From Salinibacterium sp. (GTDB lineage: Bacteria > Actinomycetota > Actinomycetes > Actinomycetales > Microbacteriaceae): a DNA stretch of 64,000 bases. The stretch is from assembly GCA_025351795.1 (NCBI GenBank), contig JANXVG010000052.1, positions 1 through 64,000 on the forward strand, read 5' to 3'. The notes beneath the pieces are model-generated. The model saw only the letters and a program-made list of their open reading frames with translations. It made no database searches and had not been told where the DNA came from. Of this stretch, positions 16,759-25,105 are shown in pieces (the stretch's first letter is position 1; each line of letters opens with the position of its first letter). A program made the translations under genes and the position numbers.

Positions 16759-17991
16759 TTACGGTTTGAGGGCTTTCAACCACGCGCGACGTGCATCGAG
16801 TGCTTCTTGAGCCGTGGCAATCTTCTTCTTGTCGCCGCTGGTCTTCGCAGCTTCGAGTTCGCGCTCGAGTTTCGCAATCGCATCCTGAAGCTGGCCAGCG
16901 AAGCCCTCAGAGCGCTCTTGCCGCTCTGGATTGTTTTTTTGCCAGTGCTCTTCGTCAAGCTTGCGAACGGCCGCCTCGATGGCCCGCAGCCGATCTTCGA
17001 CGGTCTTAACCTTGTCGCGAGGCACTTTACCGATTTTGTCCCAACGGCGTTGGATCGAGAGCAGCATCTCCTTGGCTTTCACTCGGTCAGTTGCCGACAC
17101 AAGCGGCTCTGCTTCGCTGAGAAGTTCCTGCTTGAGGGCTAGATTGCTCTCGAACTCTTCGTTGTCTTGTGCATCCACCTCGGACTTCGCCGCATACAGC
17201 GCATCCCCGGCGTCCTTGAACTTTGCCCAGAGTGCGTCGTCGAACTTCTTACCGGCTCGGCCAGCCTTCTTCCAGTCTTCGAGCAAGGCTCGATAGATCG
17301 GGATGCCGTCGCTGCCCTTGGCCGCGAGCGCCTCGGCTGTCACCACCAGTGTCTGCTTCGTCGTTCGGGCATCTTTGTGGGTGGAATCGAGTTCCGCGAA
17401 AAACGCCTTGCGGTGGCCGTCGATTGTTGCGCGCGCGGCGCGGAAGCGCTTCCAGAGTTCGTTGCCCTCGTTCTTCGGTAGCCGCGGTCCGTCTGTCTGG
17501 TGTTTTTGCCATCGACCGAAAATGTCATCGATGGTCGCGGTGACCAGCTTCCACTGGGCCTTGGCCGGATCCTGTGCGGCGAGCGCTTCGGCTTCAGCAA
17601 CGAGCGCGCCGCGCTCAGCGAGTGCCGCCGCGACCGCTGCCTTCGACTCTTCTGACTGCTTCTCCGTGAGCTCCGTGACGCTTCCACCGAGTGCCTCGAG
17701 TCGCACCTGCAAGGCGGCCAGGTCGCCGACGGCATTGGCTGTCGAGATCGAGGCGGTCAGTGATGCGACGGCCTTAGCAACATCCGCTGCGGGCGCGCCT
17801 CGCTTTGTGCGCTGTTCGAGCAGCGTCACTTGGCCCGCGAGTTCGGTGAACTTGCGCCGAAAATACGCGAGCGCCTCCTCGGGAGTGCCGTCTGGGTATT
17901 GCCCGACCGCGCGCTCTCCAGAAGCCTCGCGCACGAAAACGGTACCCGTTTCATCGACGCGGCCCCACGGAGCAAGATCGTCCGTTGCCAT
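16759..17991 (-). CDS. DUF349-domain protein
   Basis: A 410-residue soluble, highly charged helical protein. The ATG at 17991 gives MATDDLAPWGRVDETGTV. Repeated blocks of the type W.....GR.....D..LW..F fit tandem DUF349 repeats: KLVTATIDDIFGRWQK / NELWKRFRAAR, LEDWKKAGRAGKKFDDALW and IQRRWDKIGKVPRDK. Long coiled-coil segments lie between and after them. The biochemical role of DUF349 proteins is unsettled. It ends with Lys/Ala-rich helices (about 360-410). The gene stands between the cyclophilin and the AbiEi-like gene, all on the minus strand. Confidence 0.85.
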   Translation of the reverse strand: MATDDLAPWGRVDETGTVFVREASGERAVGQYPDGTPEEALAYFRRKFTELAGQVTLLEQRTKRGAPAADVAKAVASLTASISTANAVGDLAALQVRLEALGGSVTELTEKQSEESKAAVAAALAERGALVAEAEALAAQDPAKAQWKLVTATIDDIFGRWQKHQTDGPRLPKNEGNELWKRFRAARATIDGHRKAFFAELDSTHKDARTTKQTLVVTAEALAAKGSDGIPIYRALLEDWKKAGRAGKKFDDALWAKFKDAGDALYAAKSEVDAQDNEEFESNLALKQELLSEAEPLVSATDRVKAKEMLLSIQRRWDKIGKVPRDKVKTVEDRLRAIEAAVRKLDEEHWQKNNPERQERSEGFAGQLQDAIAKLERELEAAKTSGDKKKIATAQEALDARRAWLKALKP

Positions 17992-18072
17992 TTCACTCAC
18001 CTGTTCATCATGCCGTTCGCCTCTAACCGACGGCCACAAGCTTATGGCAAGCGGACTTCGGTCGGCTGCGCG

Positions 18073-18849
18073 TTATTGGATCGTAAGCGCGGTGATCGTG
18101 GTGGGGACGCGAGGTTTGCCGTCCGATGAGCCGTCGGCCGTGCCTGCGCTGGTGATCTGGGCGATGAGCTGGTCGAGACCACGCGTGACCTGCCCGAGAA
18201 CTGTGTATCCGCCGGCGGCATCTGCTGGCAGCGTCGCGGCCTGCGTCACGATGAAGAACTGACGACCGTTACTGTACGCATCGCCGCCAGCCCGGGCCAT
18301 AGCGATCGTGCCCGGAGCATAGATGCCGTTGGCCGGCGCGTTCTCGACTGGACCGAAACTGTAGGTTCGGTCGGTCGCACCGGTGCCGTCGAGCGATCCG
18401 CACTGGATGAGCCCGGCCGACGCACTCGTGACCAGTCGGTGGCAGGTCTTGCCGATGTAGTAGTTGCTACTGACCGACGCGAGAAACGATGAGACGGCTT
18501 GCGGTGCTGCTGCGCCGTTGAGAGAGATCGCGAGAGAAATCGCGTTGAGCGTGAGGTCTCCGGTCCACGTCTTGTTTCCGGCCAGTGCTGGGTTCGGCAC
18601 TGCCCCGACGTTCTTTCCGGCCTGCGGTGCAGCTGACGACGAAGGAGTTGGCGATGGAGTCCCCGGCCCGCCGTTGAAGTAGAAGATCTGCGTCACGGTG
18701 GCGAGTGTCGCAATCACGACGACGGCGCCGATGCCGAAAAAGTTGTCTCGCTTGCGTCGTTTCACCTGTGTGGCGTGAACTTTCTGACGCGCGTTATAGC
18801 GCTTCAACCGATCGCGTGCCTCGCGTTCGATATTCTTGCTGGCTGCCAC
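18073..18849 (-). CDS. Membrane-anchored cyclophilin-type peptidyl-prolyl isomerase
   Basis: A 258-residue protein. The GTG at 18849 has a GGAGGA ribosome binding site 6 nt upstream, so I prefer it to the ATG further out. The N-terminus is basic (REARDRLKRYNARQK), followed by one membrane helix (about 37-57), a Ser/Pro/Thr-rich linker, and a cyclophilin domain from about residue 85. FFIVTQAATLPADAAGGYTVLGQV matches the cyclophilin core, in which FGKV or LGQV is usual. Several usual active-site residues are altered (GLIQCGS where G.IQGGD is common), so isomerase activity may be weak. It is likely an extracytoplasmic folding helper. Confidence 0.82.
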   Translation of the reverse strand: MAASKNIEREARDRLKRYNARQKVHATQVKRRKRDNFFGIGAVVVIATLATVTQIFYFNGGPGTPSPTPSSSAAPQAGKNVGAVPNPALAGNKTWTGDLTLNAISLAISLNGAAAPQAVSSFLASVSSNYYIGKTCHRLVTSASAGLIQCGSLDGTGATDRTYSFGPVENAPANGIYAPGTIAMARAGGDAYSNGRQFFIVTQAATLPADAAGGYTVLGQVTRGLDQLIAQITSAGTADGSSDGKPRVPTTITALTIQ

Positions 18850-18953
18850 CGTGGTTCCTCCATGAAATCGTGCCCGTCGAATCATAGCCAACTGACCGGA
18901 CCGCTGCGTTCCTTCACCGTCGGCACGCGGTGGCCGCGATTAGCATTGCGAAC

Positions 18954-20285
18954 ATGAATGCACAGCGTGGATTGCGCTCGGGCGCAACGCCGTTGGCGGT
19001 GCGCATGAGGCCAATGAGTCTCGATGAGGTGGCTGGTCAGAAGCACCTGTTGACCCCAGGATCGCCGCTGGTCAGCCTTGCGAGTGACAAATCGGGCGAG
19101 CAAGGATCGGTCTCGATCATCTTGTGGGGCCCACCAGGCACAGGCAAGACGACCCTCGCAAAGGCGATCGCGCATAGCTCGGGCCGCAAATTTGTGGAGC
19201 TCTCTGCGGTCACAGCCGGAGTGCGCGATGTGCGGCACGTGATGGATGAAGCGTTGTCTGCGCGCGACCTCTACGGACTGTCGACGATACTGTTCCTCGA
19301 CGAGATCCATCGGTTTACGAAGGCACAGCAGGATGCACTCCTACCTGGCGTCGAGAACGGCTGGGTGATTCTGGTGGCTGCAACCACAGAGAACCCGTCA
19401 TTCTCGGTGATCTCCCCGCTGCTGTCCCGGTCGCTGCTACTCACTCTGGAGACGCTCAGCGACGACGACCTCGGCATCGTCATTGACCGCGCAGTCACAG
19501 ACGGCAGGGGGCTTGCCGACGCAATCGCGCTTGATTCTGAGGCGCGCGTTGCCATTATTCGGCTGGCATCCGGAGACGCGCGTCGGGCTCTCACGGCGCT
19601 CGAGGCATCTGCCGTATCGGCGAGCGTGTCGGCTGTGGGGGACGCCCGGCCGGTTATTACCGCCGAAATCGTCGCGTTAGCGGTCGATCGGGCGCTGCTG
19701 CGCTATGACCGCAACGGTGATGAACACTACGACGTAATCAGCGCCTTCATTAAGTCGGTGCGCGGTTCGGATGTCGACGCGGCTCTGCACTACCTCGCAC
19801 GCATGATCGAGGCTGGCGAGGATCCACGATTCATCGCAAGGCGGGTGATCATTTCCGCCGCGGAAGATGTCGGTATGGCAGATCCGCAGGCGCTCGTGAT
19901 TGCGGTCGCCGCCGCCGACGCCGTGCAGCTGATCGGTATGCCGGAGGGGCGCATCCCGCTGGCTGAAGCGGTGGTCTACCTCGCAACGGCACCCAAGTCG
20001 AACGCCGCGTATCTGGCGCTCGATGCGGCGATAGCGGATGTTCGTGCTGGCAAGATCGGCCGAGTGCCCAAGCCGCTTCGCGACGCCCACTACCCGGGCG
20101 CCACGCGACTGGGGCATGGCGCGGGTTACGTTTATGCACACGATTCGGTGCTCGGGGTCGTTGAGCAGCAGTATTTGCCAGACGAGTTGACGGAGACGGC
20201 CTACTACCGCCCGACGGAACACGGCCACGAGCGCGAGGTATTTGCGCGTTGGGCGAAGCTCAAGAAGATTATCCGGGGAAAGTAG
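18954..20285 (+). CDS. rarA: Replication-associated recombination AAA+ ATPase RarA/MgsA
   Basis: A 443-residue AAA+ protein that acts at stalled replication forks. The ATG at 18954 is chosen; a GTG at 18930 would add eight residues. RMRPMSLDEVAGQKHLL (17-33) is the family opening. Walker A GPPGTGKT (59-66), Walker B LFLDEIHRF and sensor 1 AATTENPSF are intact. The C-terminal domain with YDVISAFIKSVRGSD, DPRFIARRVIISAAEDVG and YPGATRLGHGAGYVY is the tetramerisation domain that distinguishes RarA from RuvB and DnaX. Confidence 0.95.
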   Translation: MNAQRGLRSGATPLAVRMRPMSLDEVAGQKHLLTPGSPLVSLASDKSGEQGSVSIILWGPPGTGKTTLAKAIAHSSGRKFVELSAVTAGVRDVRHVMDEALSARDLYGLSTILFLDEIHRFTKAQQDALLPGVENGWVILVAATTENPSFSVISPLLSRSLLLTLETLSDDDLGIVIDRAVTDGRGLADAIALDSEARVAIIRLASGDARRALTALEASAVSASVSAVGDARPVITAEIVALAVDRALLRYDRNGDEHYDVISAFIKSVRGSDVDAALHYLARMIEAGEDPRFIARRVIISAAEDVGMADPQALVIAVAAADAVQLIGMPEGRIPLAEAVVYLATAPKSNAAYLALDAAIADVRAGKIGRVPKPLRDAHYPGATRLGHGAGYVYAHDSVLGVVEQQYLPDELTETAYYRPTEHGHEREVFARWAKLKKIIRGK

Positions 20286-20346
20286 CCGTGTGATAACCTT
20301 TATTCTGCCTAAGACCTGATTTCGGCGCGCGGCTGCAACGGAATCA

Positions 20347-20454
20347 CCGGTTGAGGGGAAGCGATCTGTAGCCGATAGCTCCCTGCAAGGCCATCCCTCT
20401 AACTTTCAACCGGAATGTTTTGCGCGCGCATGCGTGCTCGCGAGCTATCGGTTA
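20347..20454 (+). promoter_or_regulatory. Interleaved inverted repeats in the rpsD leader (candidate S4 autoregulatory RNA)
   Basis: Two pairs of complementary arms are interleaved. Arm a1 CCGGTTGA (20347-20354) pairs with a2 TCAACCGG (20406-20413). Arm b1 TAGCCGATAGCTC (20369-20381) pairs with b2 GAGCTATCGGTTA (20442-20454), 13 bp with one G-U. The order a1-b1-a2-b2 means they form either a pseudoknot or two alternative folds. A further GAGGG/CCCTC pair (20353-20357/20395-20399) competes with a1. Arm b2 ends 30 nt before the rpsD start. Ribosomal protein S4 represses its own mRNA through a pseudoknot in Escherichia coli, so an analogous role is plausible. Confidence 0.6.
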
Positions 20455-20484
20455 GCCATCGTCAGTTCGACAGAAAAGGAACCC

Positions 20485-21114
20485 GTGTCTACCAAGTCAC
20501 GTACTCGCAGCAAGACCCGTCTCTCCCGCGCACTGGGCATCGCCCTCACCCCGAAGGCGGCCAGGTACCTCGAGAAGCGTCCGTATGCTCCAGGTGAGCA
20601 CGGCCGTACCAAGCGCAAGCAAGATAGCGACTACGCCGTCCGTCTCCGTGAGAAGCAGCGTCTACGCGCTCAATACGGCATCCGTGAAGCGCAGCTCAAA
20701 ATTCAATTCGAGGAAGCACGTAAGGCCGCTGGCCTGACTGGTGAGAACCTCGTGGAGCAGCTCGAGATGCGCCTCGACGCGATCCTCGTGCGCTCGGCAA
20801 TTGCTCGAACCACCGCGCAGTCGCGCCAGATGATTGTGCACCGCCACATTCTGGTCGACGGCCAGTTGGTCGACCGTCCGTCGTTCCGTGTCAAGCCGGG
20901 CCAGCTCGTGCATGTGAAAGAAAAGAGCGAAGGCATGGAGATATTCCAGGTCGCAGCTGCCGGCGGTCATGTCGACGTTCTGCCGAAGACCCCGGGATAC
21001 CTTGAGGTCGAGATCGACAAGCTGCACGCGCGCTTGTTGCGTCGTCCGAAGCGCGCTGAAGTGCCCGTGACGTGCGAAGTGCAGCTGGTCGTCGAGTACT
21101 ACGCGGCGCGCTAA
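20485..21114 (+). CDS. rpsD: 30S ribosomal protein S4
   Basis: A 209-residue primary 16S rRNA-binding protein of the small subunit. The GTG at 20485 follows AAAAGGA and gives STKSRTRSKTRLSRALG as N-terminus; the longer frame upstream lies in the leader. KRPYAPGEHGRTKRK (about 32-46) and the S4 RNA-binding domain (RLDAILVRS ... SRQMIVHRHILVDGQLVD) are clear. The N-terminal domain has no Cys cluster, so this is the zinc-independent form. Here the gene stands alone, outside the S13-S11-S4-rpoA cluster, followed by its own terminator. Confidence 0.96.
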   Translation: MSTKSRTRSKTRLSRALGIALTPKAARYLEKRPYAPGEHGRTKRKQDSDYAVRLREKQRLRAQYGIREAQLKIQFEEARKAAGLTGENLVEQLEMRLDAILVRSAIARTTAQSRQMIVHRHILVDGQLVDRPSFRVKPGQLVHVKEKSEGMEIFQVAAAGGHVDVLPKTPGYLEVEIDKLHARLLRRPKRAEVPVTCEVQLVVEYYAAR

Positions 21115-21126
21115 CGCAATTCGAGA

Positions 21127-21155
21127 GGGCCGGGGTGCTCTGCCCCGGCCCTTTT
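21127..21155 (+). terminator. Rho-independent terminator after rpsD
   Basis: A perfect 9-bp GC stem, GGGCCGGGG (21127-21135) with CCCCGGCCC (21143-21151), has a 7-nt loop and is followed by TTTT. It starts 12 nt after the rpsD stop. This is the only textbook intrinsic terminator I found in the window. Confidence 0.93.
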
Positions 21156-21245
21156 CGTCCCGTTTTCAGGTCGAGGATGCGCGCGACTGGACTATGCGGT
21201 TAGCTTACGTCTGAGCCTGAAAAGCGATCGAACGAGGAGGGTTGA

Positions 21246-21623
21246 ATGTCTGGTGGCGACATCGCGGGACTCATCGCGGCGGGTGTGTTCGCCGTGCTGG
21301 TCGGACTGCTCGCCGTGCCACTCATCAAGCTCGGCGCAGTGTTCGACGAGACCCGCGCCGCGATTCGAGACCTTAGCGAGAACGTGACTCCGCTGCTTGA
21401 AGAGGTGACAGCAACGGTGTCCGAGGCCAATCGTCAGCTCGTGCGGGTCGACGCCATTACCTCCAGCGTTGAGGAGGCGACGGGCAACCTGGCATCGCTC
21501 GTGGCCCTGTTCGCGGCATCCGTCGGCGGACCGCTGATTAAAATCGCCGGGTTCTCGGCCGGCGTGCGCGCAGCACTCACCGGCCTCAAACGCGCTCGCA
21601 AGACCCAGACCGCGACAAAGTAA
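21246..21623 (+). CDS. DUF948-family membrane-anchored protein
   Basis: A 125-residue protein with an N-terminal membrane helix (about 5-27). A long amphipathic helix follows (about 32-80; FDETRAAIRDLSENVTPLLEEV) that resembles DUF948 proteins and the helical part of bacterial methyl-accepting-like domains. The C-terminus is basic. A GAGGAGG ribosome binding site precedes the ATG. It sits with a second small protein just before alaS, an arrangement conserved in many actinobacteria; its function is unknown. Confidence 0.7.
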   Translation: MSGGDIAGLIAAGVFAVLVGLLAVPLIKLGAVFDETRAAIRDLSENVTPLLEEVTATVSEANRQLVRVDAITSSVEEATGNLASLVALFAASVGGPLIKIAGFSAGVRAALTGLKRARKTQTATK

Positions 21624-21671
21624 GCTGGACGAGTCGTCGCTGGTACCGCTCACTCGCAAGGAGAAGAAACC

Positions 21672-21899
21672 ATGAAGGGTGTATTCCTGCTGATCATTGG
21701 CGTGGGGATCGGATTTCTCGCCGCTCACCAGATCGCCAAGACGCCCGAAGGCAAGAAGTTTTTCAGTGACGTCGACTGGAAAGCCCGCGAATTCGGCTCC
21801 GCCGTCGTTGACGGCTACAAGTCGCGTGAGGCAGAACTGCGCGCAGCCGTTACCGAGGCAGAAGATGTCATCGCCGACCTGACCAAGCGCGCGCGCTAG
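21672..21899 (+). CDS. Small conserved membrane-associated protein upstream of alaS
   Basis: A 75-residue protein after a strong AAGGAGAAG ribosome binding site. Residues 3-19 are a Gly/Ile/Leu-rich membrane helix. The rest is a charged helix (TPEGKKFFSDVDWKAREFG ... EDVIADLTKRAR) reminiscent of YtxH-like stress proteins, although too short to assign. It follows the DUF948 gene by about 50 bp and precedes alaS by about 80 bp, and these two small genes probably share a transcript. Confidence 0.65.
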   Translation: MKGVFLLIIGVGIGFLAAHQIAKTPEGKKFFSDVDWKAREFGSAVVDGYKSREAELRAAVTEAEDVIADLTKRAR

Positions 21900-21980
21900 A
21901 TTTCGAGAAGCGCCTGCTCTCGTTCGGCGTTCCTCAGTCTCCGGGCTTCCGGCGCGCACCTTCATAACACCGGGACCCCC

Positions 21981-24635
21981 ATGCAGACCGCAGACATCCA
22001 GAGCCGTTGGCTGAACTATTTCGGCGATCGCGGGCACACCGTCGTACCATCAGCGTCGCTCGTCAGCGATGACCCGACACTTCTGTTCACGGTGGCAGGC
22101 ATGGTGCCGTTCGTGCCTTACCTGACCGGTCTAGTGCCCGCGCCGTATCCGCGCGCCACGAGCGTGCAAAAGTGCATTCGCACGCTCGATATCGAAGAAG
22201 TCGGGAAGACGCCACGGCACGGCACATTTTTCCAGATGAATGGCAACTTCTCATTCGGCGACTATTTCAAGGAACAGGCAATCGCCTACGCCTGGGAGCT
22301 ATTGACGTCGTCGGAGGTCGACGGCGGTCTTGGCTTCCAGGAGAAAGACCTGTGGGTCACCGTCTACAAAGACGATGACGAAGCTATTGCGTTCTGGAAG
22401 AAGATCGCCGGACTACCTGACGAGCGCATCCAACGCCTGGAGATGGACACCAACTACTGGTCGACCGGCCAGCCGGGCCCGGCCGGCCCGTGCTCGGAGA
22501 TTTTCTTCGATCGTGGCCCCGCATACGGTGTCGACGGGGGGCCAGCGACTGACGACGATCGTTATGTCGAAATTTGGAACCTTGTGTTCATGCAGTACCT
22601 GCGCGGTGAGGGCACGGGAAAGAGTTTTGACATTCTCGGAGAGCTTCCGAAGAAGAATATTGACACCGGCATGGGCATGGAGCGCGTCGCGTTCATCAAG
22701 CAGAGTGTTGAGAACATGTACGAGATCGACCAAGTGCGCCCGGTGCTTGATCGGGCAGCAGCGCTCTCCCGCCGCAAGTACGGTGCTAACCACGACGACG
22801 ACGTGCGGATGCGCGTGATCGCCGATCACATCCGTTCGAGCCTCATGCTCATGTCAGACGGTGTCACGCCGAGCAACGAGGGGCGCGGCTATATTCTGCG
22901 CCGCCTGCTGCGTCGCAGCGTGCGCGCCATGCGCCTACTCGGCGTTGAAGAACCCACGTTTGCCGAGTTGTTTCCTGAGTCCCGAGATGCGATGAAAGCC
23001 TCGTACCCCGAAGTGGCAAGCGACTACGACCGCATCTCGGGCCTCGCTGTTGCCGAGGAGGAGACCTTCCTCCGCACGCTCGCGAGCGGTACCACCATTC
23101 TCGACGTGGCCGTCTCCAGGACACAACAGGCTGGCGAGACCGAGCTTGCCAGTGAGACCACGTTTTTGCTTCACGACACATTCGGGTTTCCTATCGACCT
23201 CACTCTCGAAATAGCCGAGGAGGCGGGCCTTACCGTTGATCGCGCAGCTTTCGACACGCTCATGCTGCACCAGCGCACCATTGCGAAGGCAGACGCCAGA
23301 TCCAAGAAGCAACACCTCGCTGACCTCTCGGTCTATGGTGCGTTCCGTGCGCGCGGTGAGACGGTTTTTACGGGATACGACTACCTGACTACCGAGTCGA
23401 CGATTTTGGGGCTCATCGTAGACGGAGCATCCGTGACCACGGCGGTCGTCGGCGACATTGCCGAAGTGATTCTTGCCGAAACGTCGCTCTACCCGGAGTC
23501 CGGTGGCCAAGAAGCGGATGCCGGCACCATCGTAGGTGGGGGCTTCGAGCTTGAGGTGCTCGACGTGCAGCGACCCGTCAAAGGGCTCGTGAGCCACACG
23601 GTGCAGGTCAGGTCTGGCGAGGTCGGAGTCGGGGATGCCGCCACGAGCGTGGTTGATCCCGAGTGGAGGCGCGGCGCGACGCAGGCGCATTCGGCGACCC
23701 ACCTCATCCATGCTGCGTTGCGTCAGATTCTTGGCCAGCAGGCGCACCAGTCCGGCTCATATAACAAGGCCGGCTACATGCGACTCGACTTTTCGTGGAG
23801 CCAGCCGCTCTCACACGCGACGAAAACCGAGATCGAGGATGTCGCCAACAACGCCATCCGGGACAATCTCGAGATCGACACTCGCATCATGGCACTCGAC
23901 GATGCGAAAGCGCTCGGCGCGATGGCCCTATTTGGCGAGAAATATGGCGATACCGTCCGGGTCGTGCAGATCGGTGGCCCATGGTCGCTCGAACTGTGCG
24001 CGGGAACGCACGTGACGCGCTCAGCGGAGGTTGGACTCATCAACGTCATCGGCGAGTCGTCGGTCGGTTCGACCAACCGGCGCATCGAGTCACTCGTGGG
24101 TATCGAGGCGTTCCACGATCTCGCGGCTGAGCGTGCCATCGTTGCTGAGCTCAGTTCGAACCTGAAGACCCCACGCGAACAGTTGACGGATCGTATTTCC
24201 GAACTCGTGGCTAACCTCAAGACCGCGGAGAAGAAGATCGCCCAGTTCGAGGCGAAACAGCTTTCCGAGCGTGTGCCAGCACTCGTGTCAGCAGCAACGG
24301 TTACCGGCTCAGTGACGCTCGTGAGCGAACATGTCGGCGCCGTGGCTACGAGCGATGATTTGCGGTCGCTCGTGATGTCGGTGCGAGAACGACTCGGTTC
24401 GGGCGCATCGGTTGTCGCCCTAGCTGCGGATGTTGCAGGGAAGCCAGCCGTCATTGTCGCGACCAACGACGCGTCGCGCGGTCACGGCCTCACGGCCGGT
24501 GTTCTCGCGAAGATTGCTGCGGGTATTCTCGGCGGTGGCGGTGGTGGTAAGGACGACATCGCTCAAGGCGGCGGTACAGATCTTTCCGCGATCGGGCAGG
24601 CTCTCGAGGCGATTACCGCAGCGGTGCGGGCATAA
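21981..24635 (+). CDS. alaS: Alanyl-tRNA synthetase
   Basis: An 884-residue class II synthetase that charges tRNA-Ala. The aminoacylation core begins with IQSRWLNYFGDRGHT and FTVAGMVPFVPYL, and GTFFQMNGNFSFGDYFK is present. The editing domain carries HSATHLIHAALR, and CAGTH supplies the second zinc-ligand set. The C-terminal Gly-rich domain (GGGGGGKDDIAQGGG) is the DHHA1-like C-Ala region. The start has no clear Shine-Dalgarno sequence. ruvX follows after 5 nt and mltG after that. Confidence 0.97.
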   Translation: MQTADIQSRWLNYFGDRGHTVVPSASLVSDDPTLLFTVAGMVPFVPYLTGLVPAPYPRATSVQKCIRTLDIEEVGKTPRHGTFFQMNGNFSFGDYFKEQAIAYAWELLTSSEVDGGLGFQEKDLWVTVYKDDDEAIAFWKKIAGLPDERIQRLEMDTNYWSTGQPGPAGPCSEIFFDRGPAYGVDGGPATDDDRYVEIWNLVFMQYLRGEGTGKSFDILGELPKKNIDTGMGMERVAFIKQSVENMYEIDQVRPVLDRAAALSRRKYGANHDDDVRMRVIADHIRSSLMLMSDGVTPSNEGRGYILRRLLRRSVRAMRLLGVEEPTFAELFPESRDAMKASYPEVASDYDRISGLAVAEEETFLRTLASGTTILDVAVSRTQQAGETELASETTFLLHDTFGFPIDLTLEIAEEAGLTVDRAAFDTLMLHQRTIAKADARSKKQHLADLSVYGAFRARGETVFTGYDYLTTESTILGLIVDGASVTTAVVGDIAEVILAETSLYPESGGQEADAGTIVGGGFELEVLDVQRPVKGLVSHTVQVRSGEVGVGDAATSVVDPEWRRGATQAHSATHLIHAALRQILGQQAHQSGSYNKAGYMRLDFSWSQPLSHATKTEIEDVANNAIRDNLEIDTRIMALDDAKALGAMALFGEKYGDTVRVVQIGGPWSLELCAGTHVTRSAEVGLINVIGESSVGSTNRRIESLVGIEAFHDLAAERAIVAELSSNLKTPREQLTDRISELVANLKTAEKKIAQFEAKQLSERVPALVSAATVTGSVTLVSEHVGAVATSDDLRSLVMSVRERLGSGASVVALAADVAGKPAVIVATNDASRGHGLTAGVLAKIAAGILGGGGGGKDDIAQGGGTDLSAIGQALEAITAAVRA

Positions 24636-24640
24636 TCACC

Positions 24641-25102
24641 GTGCGTATCGGGGTCCGCATCGGAGTTGATGTCGGCACGGTACGCATCGGCGTGTCACGC
24701 AGCGACCGCGATGGCATCCTCGCGACGCCGGTGGAGACCGTGCGACGCGGGGATGGCGACCTTCACCGACTGCTTGAGATTGGCGCGGAACTTGAGTCCC
24801 TTGAATACATCGTGGGGTTGCCGATCGCCCTGTCGGGGCATGAGACAGCCTCGACCGGTGACGCGAAGAGGTTCGCTCGCCAACTCGCGGTGGCATCCGC
24901 GGTTCCGGTGCGACTCGTTGACGAGCGACTTACCACGGTGTCGGCACATCACGCTCTGCGGCAATCTGGTCGCACATCGAAGAGCTCGCGTTCGGTCGTC
25001 GATCAGGTTGCGGCCGTTATAATTTTGCAGCACGCCCTCGACTTCGAGCGTTCGAGCGAAAATCCGCCCGGCGTTGTCGTTGACCCGCACGAAGGACCAT
25101 AG
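24641..25102 (+). CDS. ruvX: Putative pre-16S rRNA nuclease RuvX/YqgF
   Basis: A 153-residue RNase H-like protein thought to process the 5' end of 16S rRNA. The GTG start is 5 nt after alaS. IGVDVGTVRIGVSRSD (8-23) contains the first active-site Asp. IVGLPIALSGHE and RLVDERLTTVSAHHAL supply the other conserved acidic and Arg residues, and SVVDQVAAVIILQHALD holds the last Asp. Length is normal for the family. The C-terminus has a short acidic tail. Confidence 0.92.
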   Translation: MRIGVRIGVDVGTVRIGVSRSDRDGILATPVETVRRGDGDLHRLLEIGAELESLEYIVGLPIALSGHETASTGDAKRFARQLAVASAVPVRLVDERLTTVSAHHALRQSGRTSKSSRSVVDQVAAVIILQHALDFERSSENPPGVVVDPHEGP

Positions 25103-25105
25103 AGC

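Noticed and set aside
21900-21980. Terminator or regulatory hairpin before alaS
   Set aside because: CGAGA/TCTCG is only 5 bp with no U-run, weak enough to be chance in GC-rich DNA.
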